From the NCBI GenBank assembly GCA_017427065.1, contig JAFRTL010000014.1, forward strand, positions 1-49,094: DNA of 49,094 bases, given 5' to 3'. Shown in pieces: positions 7,349-16,094 of the stretch. The notes under the pieces were generated by a model. That model saw only the letters and a list, made by a program, of their open reading frames with translations. It ran no database searches and was not told where the DNA came from. The stretch comes from Bacteroidaceae bacterium (GTDB lineage Bacteria > Bacteroidota > Bacteroidia > Bacteroidales > Bacteroidaceae). Position numbers and translations under genes: made by a program. Position 1 is the first letter of the stretch, and the number at the start of each line of letters is the position of its first letter.

Positions 7349-9511
7349 ATGAAAAAGTTGTTAGTAACATTATTGGCAATAATGACAATCCTGCCAATGA
7401 AAGCTGACGAAGGAATGTGGATGCTTACAGACCTGAAAAAGCAGAACGAAGTCTTTATGCGGCAATTGGGATTAGACCTCTCTGTGGATGAGATTTACAG
7501 TCCTGACAACATCTCTTTAAAGGATGCCGTGATTCACTTTGGAAGCGGATGTACGGGCGAAGTGATCTCTGCAGAGGGATTGGTCATCACGAACCATCAC
7601 TGCGGCTATAGTGCCATACAGCAGCAGAGCAGCGTGGAGCACGACTATCTGACGGATGGCTTCTGGGCACGCTCCAAAGCAGAAGAACTCCCTATCCGTG
7701 GACTGACCATCACCTTTATCGACAAGATTCTGGATGTGACGGACTATGTGATGGAGCAGCTGAAGAAGGATCCAGACCCACAGGGCACCAACTTTCTTTC
7801 TCCCAGCTACCTGCAAGAAGTAGCTAAGCGTTTTCTGAACGATGAGCACATCACACTCGGTAAAGGTCAGAGCATCTTGTTGAATGCATTCTACGGTGGC
7901 AACCGCTACTATGCTTTCATTCAGACCACCTATTCAGACATCCGTATGGTGGGCGCTCCTCCTTCCAGCATAGGTAAGTTTGGCGCTGATACAGACAACT
8001 GGATGTGGACCCGTCATACAGGCGATTTCTCGCTCTTCCGCATCTATGCAGATGCTCAGGGACAGCCTGCTGCTTACAACAAGGACAATCAACCTCTGAA
8101 AGTTAAGAAGCACCTCACCATCAGCCTCAACGGCTACAAGGAAGGCGATTTCACCTTTGTAATGGGCTTCCCCGGACGCAATTGGCGCTATATGATCAGC
8201 GACGAAGTAGAGGAACGTATGCAGACTACCAACTTCATGCGTCACCATATCCGCGATGTGCGTCAGAATGCATTGATGGAAGAGATGCTGAAAGATGATG
8301 CTGTGCGCATTCACTATGCCAGCATCTATGCTTCTTCTGCCAACTACTGGAAGAATGCCATTGGCATGAACGAGGGCCTTATCCGTCTGAACATCCTGGA
8401 TGTGAAACGTCAGCAGCAAGAGGCTTTGTTAGCTCGTGGCAGACAGCTTGGTGACAACAGTTACCAACAGGCTTTCGACCAGATTAGGAGTATCGTACAG
8501 CAGCGCTTCCGTCCGCTCTATGACCAACAGGCTCTGCAAGAGGCTTTCGTAACGGCCATGCCTTTCACACGTATCCCAAGCACGGCAACTCTTGTCACGG
8601 CACTCAACAAAAAGGACAAAGTAGCCATCCGTGCGGCAGCTGATAGTCTGAAAGCAGCAACTCAGGCGTATTTTGAGAACACATTGGTATTCCCAGAAGT
8701 GGAGCGTAAGGTGGCCAAGGAAGTAATCCGTGCTTATGCAGAATATGTACCTGCGAACGAACGCATTGGAGCTTTCGGAGCTATAGACAAAATCTTTGGT
8801 GGGAATACGGATGCCTTCATCGATGCTATCTTCGACCAATCTATCTTTACCAGTCCTGAGCGCTTCGAAAAGTTTATTGCGAAACCAAAGCTGAAGACTA
8901 TTGCCAACGACTGGCTGGTTCTTTTCCGTGCTTCCATCAACGACGGACAGTTGAAGACCACCATGCAGATGTTGGAAGCGAATCAAAACTACGATGCGGC
9001 ACATAAGGTATGGGTAAAGGGTATCATGGATATGAAACAGGCCAACGGAGAGCCTATCTTCCCAGATGCGAATTCTACGTTGCGACTTACCTACGGACAG
9101 GTGAAACCTTACGAACCAAGTGATGGTATTTTTTACAACTATTACACCACACTGAAGGGTGTCATGGAGAAGGAAGACCCCAACAACTATGAATTCGTTG
9201 TGCCTGCCCGTCTGAAGCAGCTTTATGAGCAGAAGGACTATGGCCGATATGCCTTGCCAAATGGCGAGATGCCTGTCAACTTCTTGGTATGTACTGACAA
9301 TACGGGAGGAAACTCAGGCAGTCCGGTTTTCAATGCGAAAGGACAACTCATTGGTGTGGGATTCGACCGCAACTTTGAAGGACTGACGGGTGATGTGGCT
9401 TACCGTCCTGCGACACAGCGTGCTATCTGTGTAGATATCCGTTACGTTTTGTTCATCATCGACAAGTTTGCTGGTGCACAAAACATTCTTAACGAACTGA
9501 CCATAGAATGA
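7349..9511 (+). CDS. S46 dipeptidyl-peptidase, DPP11-type
   Basis: A 720-residue secreted S46 peptidase with signal peptide (about residues 1-19). Triad: T-N-H-H-C-G-Y with His84, R-H-T-G-D-F with Asp226, and G-G-N-S-G-S-P with Ser656. Arg674 lies 18 residues after the Ser, matching Arg673 of DPP11, which binds the acidic side chain and gives Asp/Glu preference at P1. With the Gly-type paralogue upstream it would cover both hydrophobic and acidic dipeptides, supplying amino acids in a peptide-using anaerobe. Its stop overlaps the next ATG by four bases, so the DsbA-like protein is coupled to it. No clear promoter separates it from the repeat upstream. Confidence 0.93.
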   Translation: MKKLLVTLLAIMTILPMKADEGMWMLTDLKKQNEVFMRQLGLDLSVDEIYSPDNISLKDAVIHFGSGCTGEVISAEGLVITNHHCGYSAIQQQSSVEHDYLTDGFWARSKAEELPIRGLTITFIDKILDVTDYVMEQLKKDPDPQGTNFLSPSYLQEVAKRFLNDEHITLGKGQSILLNAFYGGNRYYAFIQTTYSDIRMVGAPPSSIGKFGADTDNWMWTRHTGDFSLFRIYADAQGQPAAYNKDNQPLKVKKHLTISLNGYKEGDFTFVMGFPGRNWRYMISDEVEERMQTTNFMRHHIRDVRQNALMEEMLKDDAVRIHYASIYASSANYWKNAIGMNEGLIRLNILDVKRQQQEALLARGRQLGDNSYQQAFDQIRSIVQQRFRPLYDQQALQEAFVTAMPFTRIPSTATLVTALNKKDKVAIRAAADSLKAATQAYFENTLVFPEVERKVAKEVIRAYAEYVPANERIGAFGAIDKIFGGNTDAFIDAIFDQSIFTSPERFEKFIAKPKLKTIANDWLVLFRASINDGQLKTTMQMLEANQNYDAAHKVWVKGIMDMKQANGEPIFPDANSTLRLTYGQVKPYEPSDGIFYNYYTTLKGVMEKEDPNNYEFVVPARLKQLYEQKDYGRYALPNGEMPVNFLVCTDNTGGNSGSPVFNAKGQLIGVGFDRNFEGLTGDVAYRPATQRAICVDIRYVLFIIDKFAGAQNILNELTIE

Positions 9512-10170
9512 TGAAGATAATCTATGTCATGGACCCCTACGATGGTTGGTGCTATGCAGGCTCAGAGAATATCCTGCGCCTGTATATGCGCTACCGCTCG
9601 CTGATGGAGTTTGAAGTATTGCCTGCGGGTATGCTCACAGGTGAGCTATGTTGCAACCATCATCCCGACAATGCGACAGCTGCACTCCGTAGCCTCCGTG
9701 CCATCGAAAAGGAAACTAAGACGCCATTTGGAGAGAAGCACAAGGAAGCATTACGAAACAAGGAATTCTTGATGGACAGTGAGATTCCATCTCGTGCTAT
9801 CATGACTGTGAGACAATTGGCACCTGAACAGACACTGCCCTTCGTACATGCACTGCTACATGCACGATTCTACCACGGGATGGATTTAAACGACACATCC
9901 ACCTATCTGGAGCTATGCGAAATACTCGATATCGACAAACAAGCATTCTTCCAGATTTTCAATACAGACGAAATCAAGGAACTGACTCAAAGGGGATTTC
10001 GTGTGGCAGATGAACTGGCAGAAACTTATCCTACCCTACTCTATGTGGACGATGATATGACGCTGAAGCTGGCAGAGGGCTTTACACCTTTTGATATTCT
10101 GGACTTACGCTTGGACCGCATACTGAAAGGAGAAGCCACGGGACTAGACGATTTACAAGAAGATGATTAA
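9508..10170 (+). CDS. DsbA-family thioredoxin-fold protein, first Cys missing
   Basis: A 220-residue cytoplasmic (no signal peptide) DsbA/FrnE-like protein. The first strand and active-site loop are plain: I-I-Y-V-M-D-P-Y-D-G-W-C-Y-A. Relatives usually read D-P-x-C-x-W-C-Y, so the CxxC motif is here D12-G-W-C15, with the attacking Cys replaced by Asp. A helical insertion (residues 60-170) and a return to the thioredoxin fold (L-L-Y-V-D-D-D-M-T-L-K) follow. Without the first Cys a disulfide exchange cycle is unlikely; a monothiol reaction, an isomerase or a binding role is possible. The start overlaps the S46 stop as ATGATG, implying translational coupling. Confidence 0.75.
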   Translation: MMKIIYVMDPYDGWCYAGSENILRLYMRYRSLMEFEVLPAGMLTGELCCNHHPDNATAALRSLRAIEKETKTPFGEKHKEALRNKEFLMDSEIPSRAIMTVRQLAPEQTLPFVHALLHARFYHGMDLNDTSTYLELCEILDIDKQAFFQIFNTDEIKELTQRGFRVADELAETYPTLLYVDDDMTLKLAEGFTPFDILDLRLDRILKGEATGLDDLQEDD

Positions 10171-10188
10171 CTATTTATTATTAATAAA

Positions 10189-10926
10189 ATGAAAAGAACG
10201 ATTCTATCACTGGTGCTTTTAGTTGCCTCAGCAACCTTCGCATCAGCACAAATCATGAAATCAGCAGATTTGGAAAAATATGCCAAAGTACGCTACGGAG
10301 AGAAATGGCTGGACGCTGCCATGAACCTCAGTGCAGAACTAACACTCGACAAGAACGAATCTCTGACATATCAACAAATCATAGAGGCTCCTGGAAAAAA
10401 CAAGAATCAGCTCTACATACTGCTGAACTATTGGGCTACTGCAACTTTCAAGGATAAGCAGGCCATTACGTTGGATGATAAAGAGAGTGGCACCATCATC
10501 ATCTCTTCTACCATGCCCAACATCGTAGAACACACAGGGACCTTGAATGAATATAGTATCAGTATTACACCTGTGATCAAAATAGATATCAAGGATGAAC
10601 GCATTCGCGTTACATATACCGTACAAAGTTATGATATACTAAACAATGTGGGTGCCGGATGGCTGGGAGGAATCTTTCGTGACGATAACCAAGGACGCAA
10701 CACTTATGGTGATTCCAAACGCATGAAAGATGATAAGACCGATCGAAACCTCTATGACCAACAATGGGAAATAGCTCACCATTATCCTTTCGTGGAAAAA
10801 GATGCACAGAAACGCTCTTCAGCCAAAGCATTTGTGATGACACATGCCTACTCAAATGCGGTGATGGACAAAATTGAAGAGGCTGTTAAGAACGGTATCG
10901 TGGGCAATGAAGACGATGATTGGTAA
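10189..10926 (+). CDS. DUF4468-domain secreted protein
   Basis: A 245-residue protein with a cleavable signal peptide (about residues 1-20, ending A-S-A-Q). The rest matches the DUF4468 / TBP-like fold pattern of Bacteroidetes: ...L-Y-I-L-L-N-Y-W-A-T-A-T-F-K... then G-T-I-I-I-S-S, Y-S-I-S-I-T-P-V-I-K-I-D-I-K-D-E-R-I-R-V-T-Y. The C-terminus ends in an acidic D-D-D-W. Function unknown; periplasmic by signal peptide. It follows the DsbA-like gene by 18 bases and may share its transcript. Its last 11 codons and the bases just past its stop are repeated, diverged, at 12339-12379 after the CotH gene. Confidence 0.72.
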   Translation: MKRTILSLVLLVASATFASAQIMKSADLEKYAKVRYGEKWLDAAMNLSAELTLDKNESLTYQQIIEAPGKNKNQLYILLNYWATATFKDKQAITLDDKESGTIIISSTMPNIVEHTGTLNEYSISITPVIKIDIKDERIRVTYTVQSYDILNNVGAGWLGGIFRDDNQGRNTYGDSKRMKDDKTDRNLYDQQWEIAHHYPFVEKDAQKRSSAKAFVMTHAYSNAVMDKIEEAVKNGIVGNEDDDW

Positions 10927-10962
10927 TTGAGGGTAAGATAAAGGATTTAAATAAGTTTGGTA

Positions 10963-12366
10963 ATGAAAAAGGTTTTCTTATGGGGTTGTTTAATGTTGTC
11001 CATTATTGTGGTCGGCTACTTTTTTTTTGCCTCATCTTTATTAACCAATAAGGACGACAACTTAGTTGCTGATGTTGTGAGTGACACATCAAGCAACAAC
11101 ATCACAGACATCGAAGTTCTTGAGATGCCGGTTTTCGAGATCTTCACCGAGAACTCCACCCCAATAGAGTCAAAGAGAGAGTACATCAATGGTAAGCTTT
11201 CCATAAGCAATGTGAGCAAAAACCTTGAACTTACAAACGAGCCTCTTCAGATACGTGGCCGCGGGCTCTCCTCTTGGTACTTGATCGAAAAGAAGTCCTA
11301 TAGAATTATATTTAAGTCCAAGAACAATCTACTTGGTCAAGGCAAGGAGAAGGCCAGGAACTGGACACTACTTGCAATGCACTATGACAAGTCTTTCCTC
11401 AGGAATGAGGCGGCTTACTTCTTTGCGTCAAAGCTTAACGGTATTTCTTTCGTTTCCTCAAGTTCCTTTGTAGAGCTATGGCTTAACGGTGAGTATCAGG
11501 GTGTTTATGAGGTATGTGATCAGATTGAGGTCAACAAAGGAAGAGTAGATATTGATGATTCTGGAGAAGAAGAGGACATTGGATATCTTGTAGAGATAAA
11601 TTTATTTCCCGAAGATGAATATAATCTTATCCAGACATCTAATGGTGAAACATATGAGATCAAATCTAATTATGTTAACTCTAATCAGGAGAAATATATA
11701 GCTGACTATCTTTCAAAGTGTCTAAAGGCCATCGAAACAAGGGATAGAGAGACTATAGGCAATGTTATTGATATTCCTTCTGCAGTGGATTGCTACATTG
11801 TTGAAGAATTTATGAAGAATCATGACGTGGGAGGAACCTCATTTTATTTTACCAAGCCAAAGGGAGACAAACTATATTTTGGCCCAATCTGGGACTTTGA
11901 CTTAAGTTCTGGCAATGCGGACAATGACAATCAAGACCCAGCGTTCAGATCGTTTAAGTATACCTATGTCGGCAATCTTTACTTTACTAACATTCAGCAG
12001 AGTTCTTGGTTTAGCGCTCTTCGTAAATGCGATTGGTTTAATGATATGGTAAAGAAAAGATGGAAAGAGGTACGTAAATACGGACTTCAAACCGCAGACC
12101 ATGTAGAGGAAATGGCAAATAAATACAAAAGTTCCTTTGAGAGAAACTTCACCAAATGGCCCATCTTTGATCAAAAGATCCTCCGTGAACCAGATGAAGT
12201 GCTGGCAATCAAATCCTTTGGCGAACAGGTTGACTACCTTGCAGACTGGCTCAGGAATAGGGTTATTTGGCTTGATGACTATTTTGCAGGAACTGCCGAG
12301 GATATCAAGCCTAAGATATTAGTAAGAAAATCTGTAGTACGGAATCGTGGGCAACAAGGACGATGA
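10963..12366 (+). CDS. CotH-kinase family protein
   Basis: A 467-residue protein with an N-terminal signal anchor (residues 1-25) and a CotH-type atypical protein kinase domain. Readable family blocks: I-R-G-R-G-L-S-S-W with K-K-S-Y-R-I near residue 100; W-T-L-L-A-M-H-Y-D-K-S-F-L-R-N-E; V-E-L-W-L-N-G-E-Y-Q-G-V-Y-E-V-C-D-Q-I; and G-P-I-W-D-F-D-L-S-S-G-N (metal-binding D-F-D). CotH proteins phosphorylate surface or coat proteins in Bacillus; the bacteroidal substrate is unknown. ATG 10963 is preferred over TTG 10957. Codon use is more AT-rich than the neighbours. The last residues (V-V-R-N-R-G-Q-Q-G-R) are read out of frame through a DUF4468 gene tail, so the native C-terminus may be lost. Confidence 0.85.
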   Translation: MKKVFLWGCLMLSIIVVGYFFFASSLLTNKDDNLVADVVSDTSSNNITDIEVLEMPVFEIFTENSTPIESKREYINGKLSISNVSKNLELTNEPLQIRGRGLSSWYLIEKKSYRIIFKSKNNLLGQGKEKARNWTLLAMHYDKSFLRNEAAYFFASKLNGISFVSSSSFVELWLNGEYQGVYEVCDQIEVNKGRVDIDDSGEEEDIGYLVEINLFPEDEYNLIQTSNGETYEIKSNYVNSNQEKYIADYLSKCLKAIETRDRETIGNVIDIPSAVDCYIVEEFMKNHDVGGTSFYFTKPKGDKLYFGPIWDFDLSSGNADNDNQDPAFRSFKYTYVGNLYFTNIQQSSWFSALRKCDWFNDMVKKRWKEVRKYGLQTADHVEEMANKYKSSFERNFTKWPIFDQKILREPDEVLAIKSFGEQVDYLADWLRNRVIWLDDYFAGTAEDIKPKILVRKSVVRNRGQQGR

Positions 12367-12379
12367 CTGGTAAATGAGG
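12339..12379 (+). pseudogene. Remnant 3' end of a second DUF4468 gene
   Basis: In the frame starting at 12341 this reads G-I-V-G-N-K-D-D-D-W-stop, against G-I-V-G-N-E-D-D-D-W-stop at the end of the intact DUF4468 gene (10892-10932). About 35 of 41 bases match, including ATGAGG/TTGAGG past the stop, and most coding differences are silent. It is best read as the surviving tail of a tandem paralogue, the rest replaced by the CotH segment. Confidence 0.6.
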
Positions 12380-12427
12380 CTATTTCCTAGCAGCAAATCT
12401 TTTTTTGAAAAAAAAAGCGCCAAATAA

Positions 12428-12458
12428 TTTGTCAGTACAAAAAAAGTGCTTACCTTTG
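12428..12458 (+). promoter_or_regulatory. Bacteroidetes promoter of tRNA-Pro
   Basis: TTTG at 12428-12431, 19 bases, then TACCTTTG at 12451-12458, a very close match to the Bacteroidetes -33/-7 consensus. It lies 26 bases ahead of the tRNA. Confidence 0.6.
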
Positions 12459-12484
12459 CAACCGCTTTCGAGAACGAAAGTAAT

Positions 12485-12559
12485 CGGGGTGTAGCGCAGT
12501 CCGGTTAGCGCACCTGCTTTGGGAGCAGGGGGTCCCAGGTTCGAATCCTGGTACCCCGA
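12485..12559 (+). tRNA. tRNA-Pro (TGG anticodon)
   Basis: Full cloverleaf: acceptor CGGGGTG with TACCCCG (one G-T pair), a D-arm with AGTCCGGTTAGC, anticodon stem CCTGC/GCAGG with loop TTTGGGA (anticodon TGG), and T-arm CCAGGTTCGAATCCTGG. Discriminator A at 12559; the CCA end is not encoded. Confidence 0.96.
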
Positions 12560-12565
12560 CAAGAA

Positions 12566-12593
12566 AAAAGGCTTAGCAATTGCTAAGCCTTTT
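12566..12593. terminator. Bidirectional terminator between tRNA-Pro and the GH9 gene
   Basis: A perfect palindrome, AAAAGGCTTAGCAA with TTGCTAAGCCTTTT, flanked by T-rich sequence on the right and A-rich on the left. It can end both the tRNA transcript and the convergent GH9 transcript. Confidence 0.8.
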
Positions 12594-12612
12594 CTGTTTT
12601 TATATCTTCATT

Positions 12613-15132
12613 TTACTTGACCAGCTGTTGCGCTGCAAGAGCAAGGAACATGTAGTGAGAGGATCCACCACCTAATACATATTCCACCTGCTGCCACAAG
12701 AACGGCCAAGTAAGCAACTCTGGGAAATCTGGACGAATCAGTGCCGTTCCTGATACCACACCACCAGGGATGTAAGACCAATCGGCACGGTTCAATCCAT
12801 AGGCTACAGTAGCTGATTGTGAGCCCACACCTGAAGCAAATGAAGCTTGGTTAAGACCTGGATGACGACCCAAAATGAAATCCAAGGCATGGAAGACCGT
12901 AGCCTGTGGGAAGATCTCAGGATAGGCGGCAGTCAGGAAATAATAACGATAGCCGAAACTCTGGATGTCCCAGCCTGCACCCCAGATACTTGGGCTATAA
13001 GGTACTCCATACGGCGTAGCTGCTGCCTGCTTATCGAGCTCTGTCTTATATCCCATCAATGCGGTCTTGAAGGCTGGCACGAATTTACGTGCACGCTTGT
13101 CCTTTGATGTCTCTAACATCTTGGCGATGCGGGCGGTGAACCAACCTGTACGGCTGATCTGCTCCACCACTTGCTGCTGGTTGTCCAGGATGAAGTCCAG
13201 ATAACTCTGCTCCCCAGTAGCGAGATACAGCTCTACGGCTGTCTGAAGCTTCCCAGAGAAGAGGCGGTCCGTGTAAGCCGTACCATCATAAATCGATTTG
13301 GCGATATTGATACAATGCACACTCAGGGTATCATTGAATCCTTTCAATACACGGGCAGCAGCAGCTAAGTTGGCAGCAGTAGACATCTCGCGACTTGGGT
13401 TATTCTCTGTGAAGATCCAGCGATCATCACTATTACCTAACTGACCATCAGTCATAGCAGCTGCATCACCCAAGAGTACGTACTGACGCAGGTTATTGCA
13501 GATGATACCACGATAGAGTCTTCCCAGAGCCAAGTAGCTATTTACCACCGTCAATGCTCCATTCTCTACCTGTTGAAGGACGTCGTTCTTGCCATCAGGT
13601 TGATGAATCTCTGTCACATGTTTCTTTTGATCGATAGAAGTCACATCTATTTCCGGACGGAAAGCTTCATAGGCCATGGCTAGGATATAGGCTTCACCAG
13701 CTTGTGATTCCACACGAAGGTCGAAGTCACCAGCATCGTGCCATCCACCGACATTCACTCCAGGAACCACCTCATGTGCATGGTACTTGGATAGCCCTGC
13801 GGCCTGCACATAACCGTCGATATGATTCCCTACAGGAGCCATCTGAGCATCATCCATATGGCAGGCATCATGCCAAACACGGTATTTCTCTGCTACACGC
13901 ATGTGACACATCTGTACAGGGAGGAAATACTCCACAACAGGTTGCCATACGCCTCTGTCATACACATTCTGATCGATGCGGAAAAGCGTAGATTCTGATT
14001 CTCCATATTTTATTTTGTAAAGACCTGCTTCCTGCACATCACTGAAAATCACAGTCAGGTAATTATAACGCAAGAAGTTACCCCATTTCACTGATTGTAC
14101 GGTCTTCACCACACGCTCTCCATTGGAATCAATACGTACAATCTGTGCACTCAGCGAACGATTATCTTTCGCATCAGTCTCTATCACAGCTTCCTTCTGC
14201 TGTGTAGGGTAATAACCTACTTGCGAAACCTGTACTACAGGCTGATAGGTCCATCCTGGCACCACATTCGGGGTAATGATCCACTTCACAGCTCCCTTGG
14301 TAGCACCTGGAGCAATCTCACTGCGCAATACGAACCAACCATTATTATGGTTCATACGTCCGTCATACAATTTCAAGTCACCTGTGAGTGATTCAATGGT
14401 CAACTTGCTATATGGATCATCGGGCGAAGAAACGAACTTTCGTCCCACGGCATAAGGCTCTGCGATGATATCATCGGCAAACAATGGTGTATAACCCGTA
14501 CCATTCAGTTGATCGACATCAGCCTTTGGACTGCTCCCATTATGGAAGTTACCATTGAAATTCTTGTTAGACTTCGTAATCAGCAGAGGAGAATTAGGTT
14601 GTTGCGGATAAATACCACTTAGGTCGTCCATGATCCAAGGCTTACCAAACAACCACCCTGGGAAGAACTCCATGTTAAATCCCACCTTACCTAATAACTC
14701 CTGAGGCACTGGTTTTTCCAAATCCACCGTCACTACGATACCGCTCCCTTGCGCTTCCGTACGCACGGTGTAATTGAATACGTAGTTAGGATACACCATC
14801 GGATTGAAACCTGTTTCGTGACGAGAGGAATCAGGGAAACAAAGCGTCGTGACAATTGCCCCTGCCTCCACCTTCCGATCGAGCTGCTTCGGTACAGGCT
14901 GCCATTGTCCAGGAGTAGGTTCCATACGTATGTCACCGTTGGATGCAATGCGGTGACCGTTCATAAGGACACTCACACCACCCTGATGGCCTTCTGGATA
15001 AAAATCGCTGAACGCCATCACATCGACACCCTCACGATTGAAATATCCCGATGGAGTCAGACGGAAATCTTGTGCCATAGCGGACGTAGCAAGCAGCACA
15101 CAGCACATCCCTGCGAAAATACGTGTTTTCAT
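12613..15132 (-). CDS. Glycoside hydrolase family 9 beta-glucanase
   Basis: An 839-residue secreted GH9 enzyme acting on beta-1,4-glucans (cellulose, cellodextrins or mixed-linkage glucan) by inversion. Signal peptide about residues 1-21 (A-M-A-Q). A long N-terminal beta region (about 25-300) precedes the Ig-like CelD_N-type domain (about 300-400: V-S-Q-V-G-Y-Y-P). The (alpha/alpha)6 catalytic domain spans about 410-839. The family signature G-G-W-H-D-A-G-D-F-D is at 462-471; Asp466 and Asp469 match the nucleophile-water base pair of GH9. D-F-I-L-G-R-H-P-G-L-N and the C-terminal W-P-F-L-W-Q-Q-V-E-Y-V-L-G-G, with its Glu as possible catalytic acid, follow. It is longer than most GH9 enzymes because of the N-terminal extension. 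No polysaccharide-utilisation SusC/D genes are adjacent. Confidence 0.9.
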   Translation of the reverse strand: MKTRIFAGMCCVLLATSAMAQDFRLTPSGYFNREGVDVMAFSDFYPEGHQGGVSVLMNGHRIASNGDIRMEPTPGQWQPVPKQLDRKVEAGAIVTTLCFPDSSRHETGFNPMVYPNYVFNYTVRTEAQGSGIVVTVDLEKPVPQELLGKVGFNMEFFPGWLFGKPWIMDDLSGIYPQQPNSPLLITKSNKNFNGNFHNGSSPKADVDQLNGTGYTPLFADDIIAEPYAVGRKFVSSPDDPYSKLTIESLTGDLKLYDGRMNHNNGWFVLRSEIAPGATKGAVKWIITPNVVPGWTYQPVVQVSQVGYYPTQQKEAVIETDAKDNRSLSAQIVRIDSNGERVVKTVQSVKWGNFLRYNYLTVIFSDVQEAGLYKIKYGESESTLFRIDQNVYDRGVWQPVVEYFLPVQMCHMRVAEKYRVWHDACHMDDAQMAPVGNHIDGYVQAAGLSKYHAHEVVPGVNVGGWHDAGDFDLRVESQAGEAYILAMAYEAFRPEIDVTSIDQKKHVTEIHQPDGKNDVLQQVENGALTVVNSYLALGRLYRGIICNNLRQYVLLGDAAAMTDGQLGNSDDRWIFTENNPSREMSTAANLAAAARVLKGFNDTLSVHCINIAKSIYDGTAYTDRLFSGKLQTAVELYLATGEQSYLDFILDNQQQVVEQISRTGWFTARIAKMLETSKDKRARKFVPAFKTALMGYKTELDKQAAATPYGVPYSPSIWGAGWDIQSFGYRYYFLTAAYPEIFPQATVFHALDFILGRHPGLNQASFASGVGSQSATVAYGLNRADWSYIPGGVVSGTALIRPDFPELLTWPFLWQQVEYVLGGGSSHYMFLALAAQQLVK

Positions 15133-15179
15133 AAGTCTAAATAGCTTTAGTATTAGTATTTAAGACATAATTATTTATA

Positions 15180-15187
15180 CAAAATTA
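15180..15187 (-). promoter_or_regulatory. Bacteroidetes -7 element for the GH9 gene
   Basis: TAATTTTG on the minus strand, 47 bases before the start, with a possible TTG -33 box some 18 bases further upstream. Confidence 0.35.
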
Positions 15188-15235
15188 GTGATAATTTCAT
15201 AAAAACAATCGTTTTTTGAGAAAAACATTCAGGAG

Positions 15236-15943
15236 TTACCATTTCAGGTAAAAATCAGCTGTAAGTTCCCTATAGGCTTTGGCATAGCTCCCATCGGCAT
15301 CCATCAGGAAAAGATTGGTCGTTTCCACAGGCGATACGACGGTCGCAAACGACAGCATCACCCGTCTTTGTGGTTTTCCCTCTTTAGTAAACACACATAC
15401 CTTACGCTCCACATACAAGCCGTTTCTAGCAGCTGCATCCACAGCCATCGTCTCCACCTCTGTAGGCAGTATCACACACATACGTCCATTAGCGGCAAGC
15501 ATCTCACGACTTCTACGAAACAAGGTTTCATAGTTCAATCCTGCGGCATGACGAGCCAATGAGCGTTCTCCAAAAGGCGAACGCAAGGCATCAATAAAAT
15601 AAGGTGGATTACTCACGATAAGGTCGAAATACGCAGTGGGATGATAGGAACAGAAATCCTCCTGCAACACCTCTAAACGGTCAGCCCACGGGGAAGCATT
15701 CACGTTTTCACATGCTTGCATGGCTGCCTCTGCATCCAACTCCACACCTGTCACATGAGATTGTGGAAAACGTTGCGCCAGCATCAGGGCAATAACCCCG
15801 CTTCCACACCCCACGTCCAGCACCCGCTCCACAGCATCGGCATCCGCCCATGCACCCAACAGCACGGCATCGGTCCCCACCTTCATGGCACAGCGGTCAT
15901 GCCACACGGTGAACTGCTTGAATTGAAAAAAACGGTTCGACAT
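15236..15943 (-). CDS. trmN6: tRNA1(Val) A37 N6-methyltransferase, TrmN6-like
   Basis: A 235-residue class I SAM-dependent methyltransferase. The SAM loop V-L-D-V-G-C-G-S-G near residue 42, the acidic ribose-binding V-E-L-D-A-E, and the catalytic S-N-P-P-Y-F motif near residue 110 are all intact. N-P-P-Y methylates the exocyclic N6 of adenine, and the overall pattern (F-x-F-K-Q-F-x-V near the start, K-V-G-T-D-A-V-L-L-G-A-W) is that of YfiC/TrmN6, which modifies A37 of tRNA-Val. ATG 15943 is chosen because the longer frame lacks family similarity and passes through a promoter element. Divergent from lon. Confidence 0.85.
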   Translation of the reverse strand: MSNRFFQFKQFTVWHDRCAMKVGTDAVLLGAWADADAVERVLDVGCGSGVIALMLAQRFPQSHVTGVELDAEAAMQACENVNASPWADRLEVLQEDFCSYHPTAYFDLIVSNPPYFIDALRSPFGERSLARHAAGLNYETLFRRSREMLAANGRMCVILPTEVETMAVDAAARNGLYVERKVCVFTKEGKPQRRVMLSFATVVSPVETTNLFLMDADGSYAKAYRELTADFYLKW

Positions 15944-15950
15944 TGCACGA

Positions 15951-15958
15951 CAAAGGTA
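15951..15958 (-). promoter_or_regulatory. Bacteroidetes -7 element for trmN6
   Basis: TACCTTTG on the minus strand, seven bases before the ATG at 15943. The transcript would have a very short leader or none. Confidence 0.42.
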
Positions 15959-16041
15959 AGCATTCTCACTAAATCTTACTAAAATTGACCCTCTTTTTGT
16001 CTTTTTAAGGATTAAATCATGATTAAATGAAGAAATAGACG

Positions 16042-16049
16042 TAAATTTG
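16042..16049 (+). promoter_or_regulatory. Bacteroidetes -7 element for lon
   Basis: TAAATTTG on the plus strand, 45 bases ahead of the ATG at 16095. No heat-shock-type operator was recognised nearby. Confidence 0.4.
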
Positions 16050-16094
16050 TAGCCAATTTTTAAGAACCACACAAAATTGACAAATAAAGTTGAT

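Noticed and set aside
16077-16094. TTG start for lon six codons upstream
   Set aside because: The ATG at 16095 is close by, and the extra residues (M-T-N-K-V-D) match no Lon feature I know.
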